A stretch of 64,000 nucleotides of DNA from Takakia lepidozioides (GCA_030704615.1 CM060734.1:60530042-60594041); one strand, 5' to 3'. Shown: positions 38,546 to 48,746, counted from the first letter of the stretch. Notes: a model not told the origin generated them from the sequence alone. Program-made: numbers and translations.

Positions 38546-41544
38546 TCTGGGTGTGCAGCGAACAGGGTAGCTTCCTGCTCCTCATCCAGTCCTCCCCTCC
38601 AATCATACTCTCTGACCCCTCGAGGTCTTCTCGTAGCAGGTAATCTATTAGATTTCTTAGTGGTAATTTGTATCTCGTGCATCCCATTATGCACAGTTAG
38701 TAACTGAGAATTCCAGTCATGGAATACCCTGGCCTGTTTCAGCCACGGACGTCCCAATAATAAGGAGTAAGCCTCCATGACTTCATCCATTTTTAATACA
38801 GTTACTGTGATCATAAAGATCATTTTCTGTATCTGTATCTTAACTCCTCTTATTAATCCCAATGGTTGCACACTTCTTTGATCTGCCATTGTTACTGTAA
38901 ATGGGGCTGGTTTCATGTTACTTAGACCAAGCTTCTTCCTTAATTGGTCTGTCATGATATTTACTCCAGAACCACCATCTATCAGTACATCAGTTAGTTC
39001 TGTGCTTCCAATTCTCAATTGGATTACTGGCATAGAATCATCAAAGTCCATGACTGGTTCTCGCCCTTCCGGCTTCACATTATAACTGGTCACCTTGCTG
39101 TTCAGGTCTGTGTTTCCTGTCTCTTGGGCAATTCGATTGATTGCCTGATACAGCCTGTGCCTACAATAAGGTGCCACAGCTAATAGCTGTCCAATGGTAA
39201 TTTCTGCTTTGGTCTGACATATTACTGCAGCCAAAGTCTCTTCATTACTTTGCATGTCTGCATCTTCTTTTTTCCTTTCTTCCTCACTCCCTTCTTTTTC
39301 TCCATCCGAATCAGAGGAATATGCCACAGGAATATCAGTACTCTTTTGCATTTCCCTTATAGTATCTGCCACTTCCTTGTGCAGTTCCTTCTCATCTTTC
39401 CAAGTCTCTTCATCTTCAGGCATATCATTGCCACTTCCAGTCTCATCTTCTTCCTCTTCTACTGGAGGTATTAGTTTGGCTTTACTTCTTGTTACTATCA
39501 TTGTACTTACTTCTGGTACAACACATGGCCTAACCATGTGAGCTGCCACCACTGGGCCCTCATTCACAGGAGCTCTCATCTCATTTTGGTGTCTTATCCA
39601 GAATGAACAGGCTACCTTGCGATGTCCTGGCTGATTACAATAGTAACATAGCTCTTCACCATTGGGTCCTCGCCCTTGGTCTGTTCTTGGATTATTTCTA
39701 TAATCCTGATTCCCGGGCTGGTAATTCCCCCTTGGATTACCCTGATAGTTGCCTCTGGAATTTCCTTGGTAATTCCCTCTTGAATTACCTCTCCCTTCCA
39801 TGCCATTGTTATGACCACCAGACCTACCATAGTGGTCCTGATCATTGTTTCTTCTTGGCTGGGGCTGCACCTGATGCACCCTTACTTGCCTAGGTTCTCT
39901 TGCAGCTGTCCTTCTGTTGTAGTAACAATTCTCAGTAGAATGGTTATCCATTTTACAGATAGTACAGTGTTTCTCCTTCATGTGGCATTCTGTGGTGGTA
40001 TGGCCTTCATTCTGGCACTTTGCACACCATACACCCTTCCTCCAATGTGTTGCAGCCTCTGTGGCATACTTCTTCAAGATTTCTTCCAATTTTTTTTCAT
40101 AGTTATCCCTCTTCAACTTCTCCTTTCTCTTACTCTTTCTTTTTAGTTCTTGCTCTTCTTCTTCATCTGACTCATCCTCAGAGTCCTCATCTTCTTTTTT
40201 CTCTCTCCTGAGCATTCCCAATTGCTCAATTCTGTTCGCAGTTTCAAATGCCTCCTCCACTGTGTTATGGGGTAACATATCCACTTTCTTTTGCAACTCT
40301 GGTCTTAATCCACTCACAAACCAAGTCTTCTGTAAACCGGGCGCTGGTACTGCAGCCAACTTTTTCATCATCAATTCCATCTTCTCCATATACTCTTCAA
40401 CAGTTTCATGCTTCTTCTGCTTCAGCTGTTGTAAACTTCCATACACTTCATCCTCAGTTTTACTTGTCCTGAACCTATTTCGAAATGTTGTATTCAAGCC
40501 ATTCCAGGTTAGGAAATGATTATCAGGGAATCTTGCATACCATTCACTTGCTTTCTTGATAAGTGAACAAGGAAACAGTCTCATCTTGGCATCATCGCCA
40601 TTCTCATTGTTCACTATATACATGTGCTCAAATTGGCTAATGTGTACATCGGGATCCCCTTTTCCTGAATATATTGGAAAGGGTGGTTTTGCCCGTGTTG
40701 GTTGTAACGCCATCTGTGGCCCTACCTTCTGCCCACTGACAGGTGCTGGCACCCTTGCTGGTGCTGGTCCTTCTGGACCTGTTGTTTTTGTGGTGGATCT
40801 TCCACCAAGTGGTGGCCCTTGAGCACTCCTTGCTTCTGGTCCCACGATATTCACAGTATTCCCAGCTTCAGTTGCACTACTTCCCACACTCCCTGTCCCC
40901 CCAGAGCCAGATCCAGGCAGCCCGCCTGATCCCCCTGAGCCGACACCTTCGTTGGCCTGTGATCCAAGTGCTCCACTTGATCCAGGTCCAACGGGTTGGG
41001 ATGTCCTGGTTGTAGTCTTAACCTCAGCTGTTGGGTCTACTTCTTCATATTCTTCCTCTTCTAATTTCTTCTCTCTGTTTTCATCCTCCAAGTTCTGCCC
41101 TTGGGTTTCTTCTTCACTCATGTAACTCAACTGTAATGGTGTTGGAGAGTCTGAACTCTCCGTTGGCTCTGCCACATCCTCTTCTCCTTCTTCATCTTCT
41201 GCTTCAGAAACTGGAGTTCCTGCTTTTGGTGTTCCATGCCAACTCTTATCAAAGATTTCTGTCAAGTCTTTTATCCAAGGATGTACCTCAGATCTTTCAC
41301 CTCGTGATTGATCTTCTTCCTGTACCAATTCCCTTAATCTTTCTTGCAAAGAAACAGAAGGAGTGGCATCCAACTCTAGTTCTTCCGGTATAGGTGATGC
41401 ACTCTTTGATCTTGATGGTATGAGAGGTCCAAATGATTCCCCTATGTCTATTCCTCTCTCCCAAAGATATGGATAATTAGCTTTCAGATAGCTTTCTCTT
41501 TTTGCTGAATATCTCTGTCGTCTAGCTTCTCTTTCATCACTCAT
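38509..41544 (-). CDS. Gag-protease polyprotein (1011 residues)
   Basis: It starts MSDEREARRQRYSAKRESYL. An acidic region (about 110-175) and a Gly/Ser-rich linker (about 190-245) precede the gag core at about 295-440 (HISQFEHMYIVNNENGDDAK, ASEWYARFPDN, WNGLNTTFRNRF). Three CCHC knuckles follow: CAKCQNEGHTTTEC (about 500), CTICKMDNHSTENC (about 525) and CYYCNQPGHRKVAC (about 630), the last after RGNYQGN repeats. A retropepsin-like domain has VLIDGGSGVNIM at about 853, where DGG replaces the usual D-T/S-G. It forms the capsid and matures it. gag is roughly twice the usual length. Confidence 0.93.
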   Translation of the reverse strand: MSDEREARRQRYSAKRESYLKANYPYLWERGIDIGESFGPLIPSRSKSASPIPEELELDATPSVSLQERLRELVQEEDQSRGERSEVHPWIKDLTEIFDKSWHGTPKAGTPVSEAEDEEGEEDVAEPTESSDSPTPLQLSYMSEEETQGQNLEDENREKKLEEEEYEEVDPTAEVKTTTRTSQPVGPGSSGALGSQANEGVGSGGSGGLPGSGSGGTGSVGSSATEAGNTVNIVGPEARSAQGPPLGGRSTTKTTGPEGPAPARVPAPVSGQKVGPQMALQPTRAKPPFPIYSGKGDPDVHISQFEHMYIVNNENGDDAKMRLFPCSLIKKASEWYARFPDNHFLTWNGLNTTFRNRFRTSKTEDEVYGSLQQLKQKKHETVEEYMEKMELMMKKLAAVPAPGLQKTWFVSGLRPELQKKVDMLPHNTVEEAFETANRIEQLGMLRREKKEDEDSEDESDEEEEQELKRKSKRKEKLKRDNYEKKLEEILKKYATEAATHWRKGVWCAKCQNEGHTTTECHMKEKHCTICKMDNHSTENCYYNRRTAAREPRQVRVHQVQPQPRRNNDQDHYGRSGGHNNGMEGRGNSRGNYQGNSRGNYQGNPRGNYQPGNQDYRNNPRTDQGRGPNGEELCYYCNQPGHRKVACSFWIRHQNEMRAPVNEGPVVAAHMVRPCVVPEVSTMIVTRSKAKLIPPVEEEEDETGSGNDMPEDEETWKDEKELHKEVADTIREMQKSTDIPVAYSSDSDGEKEGSEEERKKEDADMQSNEETLAAVICQTKAEITIGQLLAVAPYCRHRLYQAINRIAQETGNTDLNSKVTSYNVKPEGREPVMDFDDSMPVIQLRIGSTELTDVLIDGGSGVNIMTDQLRKKLGLSNMKPAPFTVTMADQRSVQPLGLIRGVKIQIQKMIFMITVTVLKMDEVMEAYSLLLGRPWLKQARVFHDWNSQLLTVHNGMHEIQITTKKSNRLPATRRPRGVREYDWRGGLDEEQEATLFAAHPEWEQVAEMRWKA

Positions 41545-41565
41545 GTCCCATGTCTTTCATTTCTT

Positions 41566-42261
41566 TTAATGTGGCAATAACCAAAACTCTCTTCTGTAAT
41601 ATCTCTCGTATATGCCTGGGTTTCTTTCAAGCTTCAATGCACCCTTGGCTATACTTGAAGTCTCCGTTACCATATAACCATATGGCAAACAAGTCTGAAA
41701 AGCTGTTCTTGGTGTGAGTTTGATCCACAAAATATCCTTTGGAATCCAATTCTTTACCAGTACAAGCTCTTCATGCATATGAGTATAAACATTCACCTTT
41801 CTTTCTTCCCAACCTTCAAACTCTACTCGTTTAATGGATAGCAATGCTATCACATAAACCAATGTTGGTAACCAACGTGCTCTTCCTCTACAGGCTACCT
41901 GATAAATCTTTATCACTCCTTTCTCCAGACCCCATTCTGGATCAGCATCATGCACTCGTTTAAGAATATTTTCTTTACAACCGTCTGGCAATTCCAAGAA
42001 CCTTTGAAAGAATCGTTTGGACAATCTTTCTTCCTTCGTTCCACAGGGAATTTGATTCACTTCAAATTCTTTAATGGTCCAACCACCATGATCCCACCAG
42101 ATGCCTATCACATCTGGTTGTTCATGTCCCAGGTCCCCAGTATGGTCGCCAAATGTCGCGCGGCTTTTACTCACCCATCCCTTCGCTATCCGAGGCGGAA
42201 ACTCCAAGATAGAAGAGTTGGAAATCTCTAAGTACTCAGCCCGCGCAGAACAATCAGTCAT
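41566..42261 (-). CDS. ORF that starts inside the 5' LTR and reads through the PBS (231 residues)
   Basis: Met (MTDCSARAEYLEIS) lies 108 bases inside the right LTR, and the frame runs through the PBS to 41566, just before gag. It encodes ERLSKRFFQRFLELPDGCKE, ARWLPTLVYVIALLSIKRVE, HEELVLVKNWIPKD and KLERNPGIYERYYRREF. No domain is recognised. The other LTR encodes the same first ~36 residues and then diverges. An intact 231-codon frame in what is usually an untranslated leader is unexpected. The degenerate relative at 25.3 kb keeps part of its end (ERYYR-like DNA). Confidence 0.5.
   Translation of the reverse strand: MTDCSARAEYLEISNSSILEFPPRIAKGWVSKSRATFGDHTGDLGHEQPDVIGIWWDHGGWTIKEFEVNQIPCGTKEERLSKRFFQRFLELPDGCKENILKRVHDADPEWGLEKGVIKIYQVACRGRARWLPTLVYVIALLSIKRVEFEGWEERKVNVYTHMHEELVLVKNWIPKDILWIKLTPRTAFQTCLPYGYMVTETSSIAKGALKLERNPGIYERYYRREFWLLPH
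42133..42153 (-). other. Primer-binding site of the gypsy element
   Basis: The coding strand downstream of the 5' LTR reads TTTGGCGACCATACTGGGGA. A TGG start one base inside and complementarity to a tRNA ending ...TGGTCGCCA are implied. It is not the initiator-Met type and I cannot assign the tRNA. Confidence 0.6.
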
Positions 42262-43127
42262 GACCTACAGCTAGTGTATCATGGGGGTGTTTCCTATTTG
42301 TTTCCCTTTCCGCATTCATCTTAGCTACCTTACCATTGATAATTAAGTATCAGTTTGCTTCATCAATCTATCGGTTTCCTTCACTCTTTCATTCAATCCA
42401 CAGCTTCACTCAGATCTCTCTACACAGTGTGATTGTATCGTATAAGTATCAGATTATGATTTATCAGGTATCAGGCCGAAGCCATTGTGTCTCTAATCTG
42501 CTCTACAATATCATTACAGCTTTGCATATAACAAGCATCTACTAATCCTCTTTCCTCCTTCATCGTGCTCTCCATCCTTTGCTTCCGATCTCCGCTCCCG
42601 CCTGACTAAGAAGTCCTCCTGGAATAATGATCCCCCTCAATTCCCCGTTTTTTCCTTTATCTTCCTATCCGCAGTTCTAACCGTTTCCCTCACTAACCGT
42701 CGTCTGTGAACTAACATGTTCCCTTCGCAGGTGTTGTTCCCCACAGTCGTTCCCTGTCTACTCTTCGTTCCCTATGATCGTGACAGCTGTGTCAAGCTGT
42801 GACTGGCTGTGTGAAACTGTGACGGGCTGTGACTGGCTGTGCGACTGTGTTTGGCTGTGTCGGCTGTGTCTGCTGTGACGACTGTGACGGGCTGTGACGG
42901 GCTGTGTCGGGCTGTGTTGGCTGTGTTGGCTGTGTCGGCTGTGACTGTGTTGGCTGTGTTGGCTGTGTCGGCTGTGTCGACTGTGACTGGCTGTATTGGC
43001 TGTGTAACCCCCTTCTACAGTGCGCTGCTGTCACCCCTAAGGCTCCTGTTGGTCTCAGTCTGTGCAAAAATTAAGGGTACCCTACAGATCCCGTATAAGT
43101 GTCTAAGTCCCCTACAATCCTCTAACA
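42154..43127 (-). repeat. 5' LTR of the 13.2-kb gypsy element
   Basis: 974 bp, TG...CA, with a CACAGCC minisatellite at about 42782-43005. Apart from that array only a handful of base changes separate it from 29912-30881, for example AATATCATTACAG versus AATATCACTACAG. Confidence 0.95.
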
Positions 43128-43132
43128 GCCTG

Positions 43133-43450
43133 CTGTAAACCGAGTTCCACGGGCGAATTCCAGGAACGCCCCGCACAGGGGGGGTCAATATATGTATTTT
43201 TCCCATATCATGTGCGTACAAAGGTATATTTATACTAGGCTATATTTTTAAAATTTTGCATTTTTTTCCACCCTATCTTTAGGGAATATTGTAAAACCCT
43301 TTGTTTCATAATACCCTCTATTTCTTTATATATATTTTGCAACAATTAGACCCTATTTTAAATTGTCTTTTTAAATAATTACAAAATTTCAAAGCATATA
43401 CACAAACAACATTCTATACATAAGTCAAATGCTGGACCCAAAGAAAAGTT
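43133..43450. repeat. Right part of the repeat into which the gypsy element inserted
   Basis: GAATTCCAGGAACGCCCCGC at 43156-43175 is an inverted match to GCAGGGCGTTCCTCGAAT at 29876-29893 on the other side of the insertion. CCCCGCACAGGGGGGGTCAA also matches 14730-14790 (opposite strand). The rest is AT-rich and non-coding. Confidence 0.5.
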
Positions 43451-43628
43451 TAATTTCCATTAGCCACGAACTCATTCAAAGCCGCAACATCATGACTTGG
43501 ATCTAGGGTAAATTGGCCTATGACCGAACAGGCGCCTATGACCAAACACCCCATAACGCTTACAAAGAAGGTCCTTCTCAAATTTTCTGGAAACTTAGGG
43601 ATAGGTGGGCTTCTGACATGATGCTGTA

Positions 43629-44300
43629 ACCACCACGGTGCAGCTGAGCAGATAGAGATTGAAACACGGCCTACTAAGACCAAGCTCTCTCCTAAGAACC
43701 TTGTAAACATCATGAAGGATAACAAATCATGGTACTAACAGGAGCCAACAGCCCACATTTGCAGGATGGACAAACTTCTTCACACCGTAAGCCACACCTT
43801 GCGATTAGGTTGTCGCACCATTGTGAAAGATCTCTTAAAACTCATGCCAGCTCTGCTCCGTGTTGCAAATTCAGGGCCGAGTCTGATGAGAGGGAAAAAC
43901 AGGCTGAAAGAGGTTGAAGAAGGTGCCCTCACCACATTGTCCTCGACCTTGTGTCATGACCCATCGAGGATTTGACTGACCACCTCTTGTGTGTGCTGCT
44001 TGTGTCTGTAGTCAGGTAATGTCGGATTGGTCTGCGAGAACCACCACGCTGCAGCTGAGCGGGCGGAGATTGAAACACGGCCTGCTAAGACCAAGCCGAC
44101 TCTCCCAAGAACCTTGTAAACATCAGGAAGAATACCAAATCATGGTATTAACAGGAGCCAAGAGTCCACATTTGCAGGATGGACAAACTTCTTCACATCG
44201 TACATTAAGAAAAAGCCATACCTTGCGATTGTGGTTGTCCACCCAAGCTATGCATGCAGATCCTCCACGCAAACACAACAAAACAATAAGTCCCATAACT
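43629..44300. repeat. ~410-bp tandem duplication
   Basis: Blocks CAGCTGAGC-GA-AGAGATTGAAACACGG, CCTAAGAACCTTGTAAACAT and TTGCAGGATGGACAAACTTC occur at about 43640-43790 and 44050-44200. Between them, 43872-44030 carries the GGGCCGAGTCTGATGAGAGG unit also found at 12.6-13.9 kb. No intact gene. Confidence 0.65.
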
Positions 44301-44339
44301 TCCTCATTGCTAAAGGCAATCCCGCAACCCTAAATCCAT

Positions 44340-44660
44340 GTTGAATTATTTGGATGGATGTATCGTAAATGGATGGATTTTGGGTTTTCCATCAATCCAT
44401 CTATTTGGTTTTTCGTTTATTAGTTCATCCATCATTTTAATTTAATCCATTCATCCATTCATATGAAATTAATGAATTCCAGCAAGGCGTTTGTCTATCA
44501 TTCGTTCAGATAAATCAGTTGTTCTGTTTCACTAACCTTTCATACGTTCATCCAATAGTTGCCAGCAAGGCGTTTGTTTATCATTCGTTCGGGTAATTCA
44601 GTTGTTTTGTTTCACTAACCTTAACCAGCACACGATTAGTTTACTATTAATGTGCTGGGT
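44340..44660. repeat. CATCCAT-rich and ~83-bp direct repeats, short hairpin
   Basis: 44340-44465 is rich in ATGGATGG/CATCCATC. CCAGCAAGGCGTTTGT with TATCATTCGTTC and GTTTCACTAACCTT occurs at about 44479-44545 and 44563-44625. CCAGCACA/TGTGCTGG forms a hairpin at about 44626-44660. Composition resembles the repeats at 6.2-6.6 kb. Confidence 0.5.
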
Positions 44661-44863
44661 CAGTGAAAAAGTAGTTAAATATTTTTACTTCTTATTATCC
44701 ACGTATATATTGCTATATAGTTTATATATTGTGATTACACGTGCCTTTGCTTAACTGGTTGTCTCAGTCAGCTCATTTTAGGTAGTCAAAGTCTCTCACT
44801 ACAGTCAAATTTTTTGCGGTTGTCTAGCACCTCGAATATTTTAATATTAATTTTGACTGCAAA

Positions 44864-45625
44864 ATGGTTGGAACAGTCGAAAGTGACAAAAGTCAACGCC
44901 AGCGTCAAACTAAATCGTCGAAATTACATAGGGTGTGTTGTAGTGTGCGGAGTATGATGCTTGGGAGCACATATTACCGAGTGGGTGACCTAATCGTGGT
45001 CAAGCCTGATGCAGATGGTGTGGACCATACATGGTCGTGGAAAGCTAAGATTATTAGATTCTTCATCCATGAGTTCCAAGGTAACATGGGAGTCTTCTTT
45101 GAGGCTAACTATTTTCAGCAGAGAATGACAATCGATGATCCCACTGCAGCATTAGTTCATGACATTAGTGGTATGCAGGTGTTGAATGCTATACCCAATG
45201 AAGTAGCCGTGAGACCTGCTTATCAGTTACTGCACAAGTTCATGGCATTCCCCGTGTATTCTGACGTACAGTTGAGGCGTGGACAATTCATGGTGGCGTA
45301 CGAACTGGAAGATGTGGCAGTTAGAGAACATTTGTTGCAAGCTGGAGAACCAGGGTGTCCACCTCCATTTCCTGAGGTCAATGACATTGTGATTATGAAG
45401 CCTACAAACTGGGTTGTAGGGGATGCAATGGTCCACGTTGTGATCCGATTTGTCATACCCAAAAGACTGCCGCTCCTACAAAGGGAATCACACGCCATGA
45501 GATCATCCGGCGTGACCGAAAATGATGATTTCGTGCTGTGGTGGTCAAACTGTTGCATACTCTTGGACCCAACAAGTTTAGGGCAACCTCAACAATGGAG
45601 ACTTGCTCTTGGCACAGGCTCGTGA
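44864..45625 (+). CDS. Unrecognised 253-residue ORF with two similar beta-type segments
   Basis: Uninterrupted from ATG 44864 to TGA at 45623-45625. A basic start (SQRQRQTKSSKLHR) is followed by YYRVGDLIVVKPDADG, WKAKIIRFFIHEF and GVFFEANYFQQRM, then later PEVNDIVIMKPTNWVVGDAM and VHVVIRFVI. GD-IVVKP and ND-IVIMKP suggest two related domains. The first weakly recalls BAH-type chromatin modules (V-D-V-V...AKI...V-F), but I cannot support that family. The intact frame in a repeat-rich area makes it a real gene or young mobile-element cargo. Nothing nearby suggests a role. Confidence 0.4.
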   Translation: MVGTVESDKSQRQRQTKSSKLHRVCCSVRSMMLGSTYYRVGDLIVVKPDADGVDHTWSWKAKIIRFFIHEFQGNMGVFFEANYFQQRMTIDDPTAALVHDISGMQVLNAIPNEVAVRPAYQLLHKFMAFPVYSDVQLRRGQFMVAYELEDVAVREHLLQAGEPGCPPPFPEVNDIVIMKPTNWVVGDAMVHVVIRFVIPKRLPLLQRESHAMRSSGVTENDDFVLWWSNCCILLDPTSLGQPQQWRLALGTGS

Positions 45626-45884
45626 AGAGAGTGGGGACGATAGCCCCAAACACACCAGCCTAGTGACACAAACAAAGGTGCCTTGCCATCTGGCCTGCTC
45701 AGTGCCTGCACCCTTAATCCAGTCACCCACGTCCCCCACACCTTTCAAAAGGAACTTGCATGGCATGTTTGTTGTGGCAGGTTTGTTAAATCCATTCTGT
45801 GGGTAATTATTAACCTGAGTGTGCTTGGATGTTTCTGTTGCAGCTCCTCCAAGGGGTGGAGACAAGGTCAAGGGCTCTCTGTCT

Positions 45885-46040
45885 TTTCATTTAGGCTATG
45901 GTGGTGCAGGCTATGGAAGCAGCGGAGGCTATGGTGCAGCTAGCCATGAACAGAGGATACGGTGGCAGTGGGTATGGAGGTGGCTATGGAGCGGCAGAGA
46001 GGTCAACCATAGTTCAGATTGTTATGTTGAGGAGATTCTA
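45885..46040 (+). pseudogene. Gly/Tyr-rich (hnRNP-like) fragment
   Basis: After TTTCATTTAG, the sequence encodes GYGGAGYGSSGGYGAA, and in the next frame NRGYGGSGYGGGYGAAERS. Gly-Tyr repeats of this kind form the tail of hnRNP/glycine-rich RNA-binding proteins. No RRM is visible upstream, and the frame shifts once. A simple repeat is an alternative explanation. Confidence 0.3.
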
Positions 46041-46099
46041 GTAGACTCCGGCTTATCCCATTTTTGCAGATGTTTAGGAAGGGAGGGGAGCAATTTTTG

Positions 46100-48260
46100 A
46101 TCAAACGATTGCTTATGGAGGTTCGGTTGCTTTTACGGGATCTGCCATGTTGGGATGAGGATGGTTGTTAGACTTAAACTCAAACATAATGGTCATCTCA
46201 ACAATATCTCAAACTGCCACCAGGGCTTGCAGATCTCTCCTTCACACGTCTGGAAGCTTAAGGGGGCCCAAGATTTACTCATCCGCTGCTGAGTCAATAT
46301 GGCAGGGAATTGGGCATGCAAATTCAATCAATTTGAATGTCCATCACAATACATTTTGATTTACTCAATGAGGGACCAAGGAGAGCAAAAGAGCCAAAAT
46401 GAGTATTACAGCGGCATTGCTTTGGAACCCCAGCAAAACCCTTGGATATCTTCTTCTGAAATTGCAATAGGAAATGGGCAGTCTATGAGAACATCCCAAT
46501 TTCATTCAACGATAATTGAAGGTAACTGTCAAATTGCTCAGAATAGCACTCATCTACACTCAGATCATTCAGGTAGTATCATAAAGGAAGGAAGACCTGT
46601 TCTCAGACACAAGGGCTACAACAAATTGAAAAAGCTCTGAAACCTCACAATAATCACTATTGATCAGACTGAAATAACTGAAGTGGCTCAAAGTGAGAAA
46701 CAAGACCCTTATAGTCATGAGGAAATGCTCTCTGGCAAATGCCCAAAAGTTGCGTCTGTCAGAGCATAAGAGCTTCAAACAATTAACAATGACCAGGACA
46801 AAGACCACTGAAGCAAGAAGCTAAATAAGCTGCCTTTAGCAGGTTTCACTTGTAATGAGCAGCTTGACCGATTGCTTGGCCAAGTTCCATTACACATCCC
46901 CATGGGTTATAGGGATAGAGTGCCAATGCCTATACTTGTTCAACTTCCATAATGGCTAAACTATGACCTCTTCTGCCCTACTATAAGCGGGTTTAGTGAA
47001 GTGGCAAGAATTTGGTCTCTTACATTTCAAAAGGGTTCATATTTCATTGTATCCTGGTCCAAGAAGCCAACATCCTACATGCTGAAACTACTCCCAAACA
47101 ATTGCAGAACCAGCTTCAATTTCGTAGTGAGCGATAAGCTATGATTGATCCAGCCAAAGACCTATATGCAACATATGAGGAAAACATTTGGAAGATCTTT
47201 CACTCATGTCTGCAAAACCTCCTCTAATCACACCTAGAGAGCATGTAACTGCCTGAAGCAAGTCTAAGCCAAATGGACAAAACTGCTATCTATAGCCATC
47301 TGTCAAGTGGCTACCCCAATGCCATGCCTGGGACCCAACTTGTACATAGTTCCCATGATATGATTTGCCATGGTTTTGCCAAGATGAACATCATCTCTCC
47401 CACTCTTTCTTCCCTTCAGCCTTCACCATGTACTTCTGCGAATCAGATTCCACGGCAACCACAGTTTTCAAATTTCTCCAGTTGGCTGCCTATGGTGCGC
47501 CCAGAAACCTGACACCCCTCAGATGTTGCCCTGTGTCTTCCGGGCACGGGGTTGAGCCAGCACAAGACTGGAGGCAAACCTATCCCAACAAAGAAATCAA
47601 TCTGTACGCACCAATTTTCAATCCACTGACACTCTTAACTCTTCAAACATCCACACTATTTTAAATAACTGCAGAGATGCAAACAGTCAACAGATATGAG
47701 AGCTTTCCAAAGAAGAAACCTGCATGAACTTCAGTAATAGGTCTGTGGCTGGCCAGTTCCTGGGAGGGGGTATCCAGCAGCTGTTGAAGGGACTTGTGTT
47801 GCATATGAGGAGGCTGCAGTCATCTGACACACAAAATGACAACATCAATCTTGGTGATATGCAAGAGTATCAAATAGAAGAAAGAGGAGGGACGCAAGTA
47901 ACCAGCCTGAAATGCACCCACATCTGTAGCTTAGAATTGTTGCCCACTATCTTACAGTCAACTATAGACAAAGGTTAATGGGATCTGTATAGATCCATTG
48001 ACAACTTGTTCTCTTTCTCTCCAACCCACTGTTCTCTCTTGGTGTCTAGCTCACTTCTCTGCGCGTACCCCATTTCTGACATTTGAAATATGTTTGCCTC
48101 TTCTTGATATTTTTAGCATCCAAAGAGACACAGGCAGAAACAACCCAAGAATACTAGAGAGAGAGATTCATTACGTCAGGCCCAAAGAAGCATGGAAGGG
48201 GAGAGAGAGAGTGTGAGCTTCCAAAAGTTATAGACATACATAAAGAGCCTCTTTACTCCT
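46100..48260. other. Region with short unrecognised frames only
   Basis: Several frames of 60-115 codons occur (for example 46299-46640, RDQGEQKSQNEYYSGIALEP...), interrupted and in different frames. Codon-like text without known domains suggests a decayed gene or element, but I cannot name it. Confidence 0.25.
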
Positions 48261-48269
48261 CCACTACAG

Positions 48270-48746
48270 TTGAAACTATACCAAGTGACCAAGAATCTCA
48301 GGGCTGGTGCCCTCAGTGGAACAAACGAAACTTATTGGAGCTTCAACAAATTGTCGGGGGTTACTTGCACTCGTTTTGGGCTGCGCACTTCAAATGATGC
48401 AGAGGTACTGAATGAAGTGGTAGCCAAGTGCCCCTCAAAAGAAACAGAATTCTGCACTGTCAAGGCCTGCCAGTCTATTGTCTGTGTAACTAGAGGCAAG
48501 TTACCAGAAAAAAAACTTGGCTTGGTATGTGTTTCCCCCATACCTTGGCTCTGTCCTGCACCTTTTGTTACTCGAACTGTAGGGGTCAAATTGAAGAAAT
48601 TGAAGTCAACCTTCAAGCAACGCTTGGCTGCTTTAGACATAGTGGTACAGTGGGCTTTGGGAGAGAAGGTGAGATTGGTCAATCTCCCAAAGTTGACGGG
48701 TGAAGAGGTTGTAGACCTTTGTCTCGATAATATCGAGGACTTATAG
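48270..48746 (+). CDS. Unrecognised ORF, 158 residues
   Basis: Open from ATG 48270 to TAG 48744-48746. Segments include [60 protein letters not shown] and [20 protein letters not shown]. It is mildly basic, mostly soluble, with seven Cys. The upstream context (GTTGAAACTATACCAAGTGA) shows no splice or promoter signal I can trust. It could be the remains of a larger gene. Confidence 0.25.
   Translation: MKLYQVTKNLRAGALSGTNETYWSFNKLSGVTCTRFGLRTSNDAEVLNEVVAKCPSKETEFCTVKACQSIVCVTRGKLPEKKLGLVCVSPIPWLCPAPFVTRTVGVKLKKLKSTFKQRLAALDIVVQWALGEKVRLVNLPKLTGEEVVDLCLDNIEDL

Larger units (their letters stand above)
29912..43127 (-). mobile_element. Ty3/gypsy LTR retrotransposon, ~13.2 kb, nearly intact
   Basis: LTRs are 29912-30881 and 42154-43127, each TG...CA, and are flanked by a perfect 5-bp duplication GCCTG (29907-29911 and 43128-43132). 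Coding direction is minus, so the right LTR is 5'. The order is LTR, PBS, an ORF that starts in the LTR, gag-protease, reverse transcriptase, RNase H-integrase, about 4.3 kb of extra coding sequence, PPT, LTR. That order is Ty3/gypsy. Outside a variable minisatellite I count only about five differences between the LTRs, so insertion is recent. Length is far above the usual 5-8 kb because of the LTR-start ORF, long gag and extra ORFs. Confidence 0.95.

Noticed and set aside
37473-41393. Several plus-strand ORFs of 75-120 codons across gag-pol
   Set aside because: They are antisense to strongly supported retroelement coding frames.
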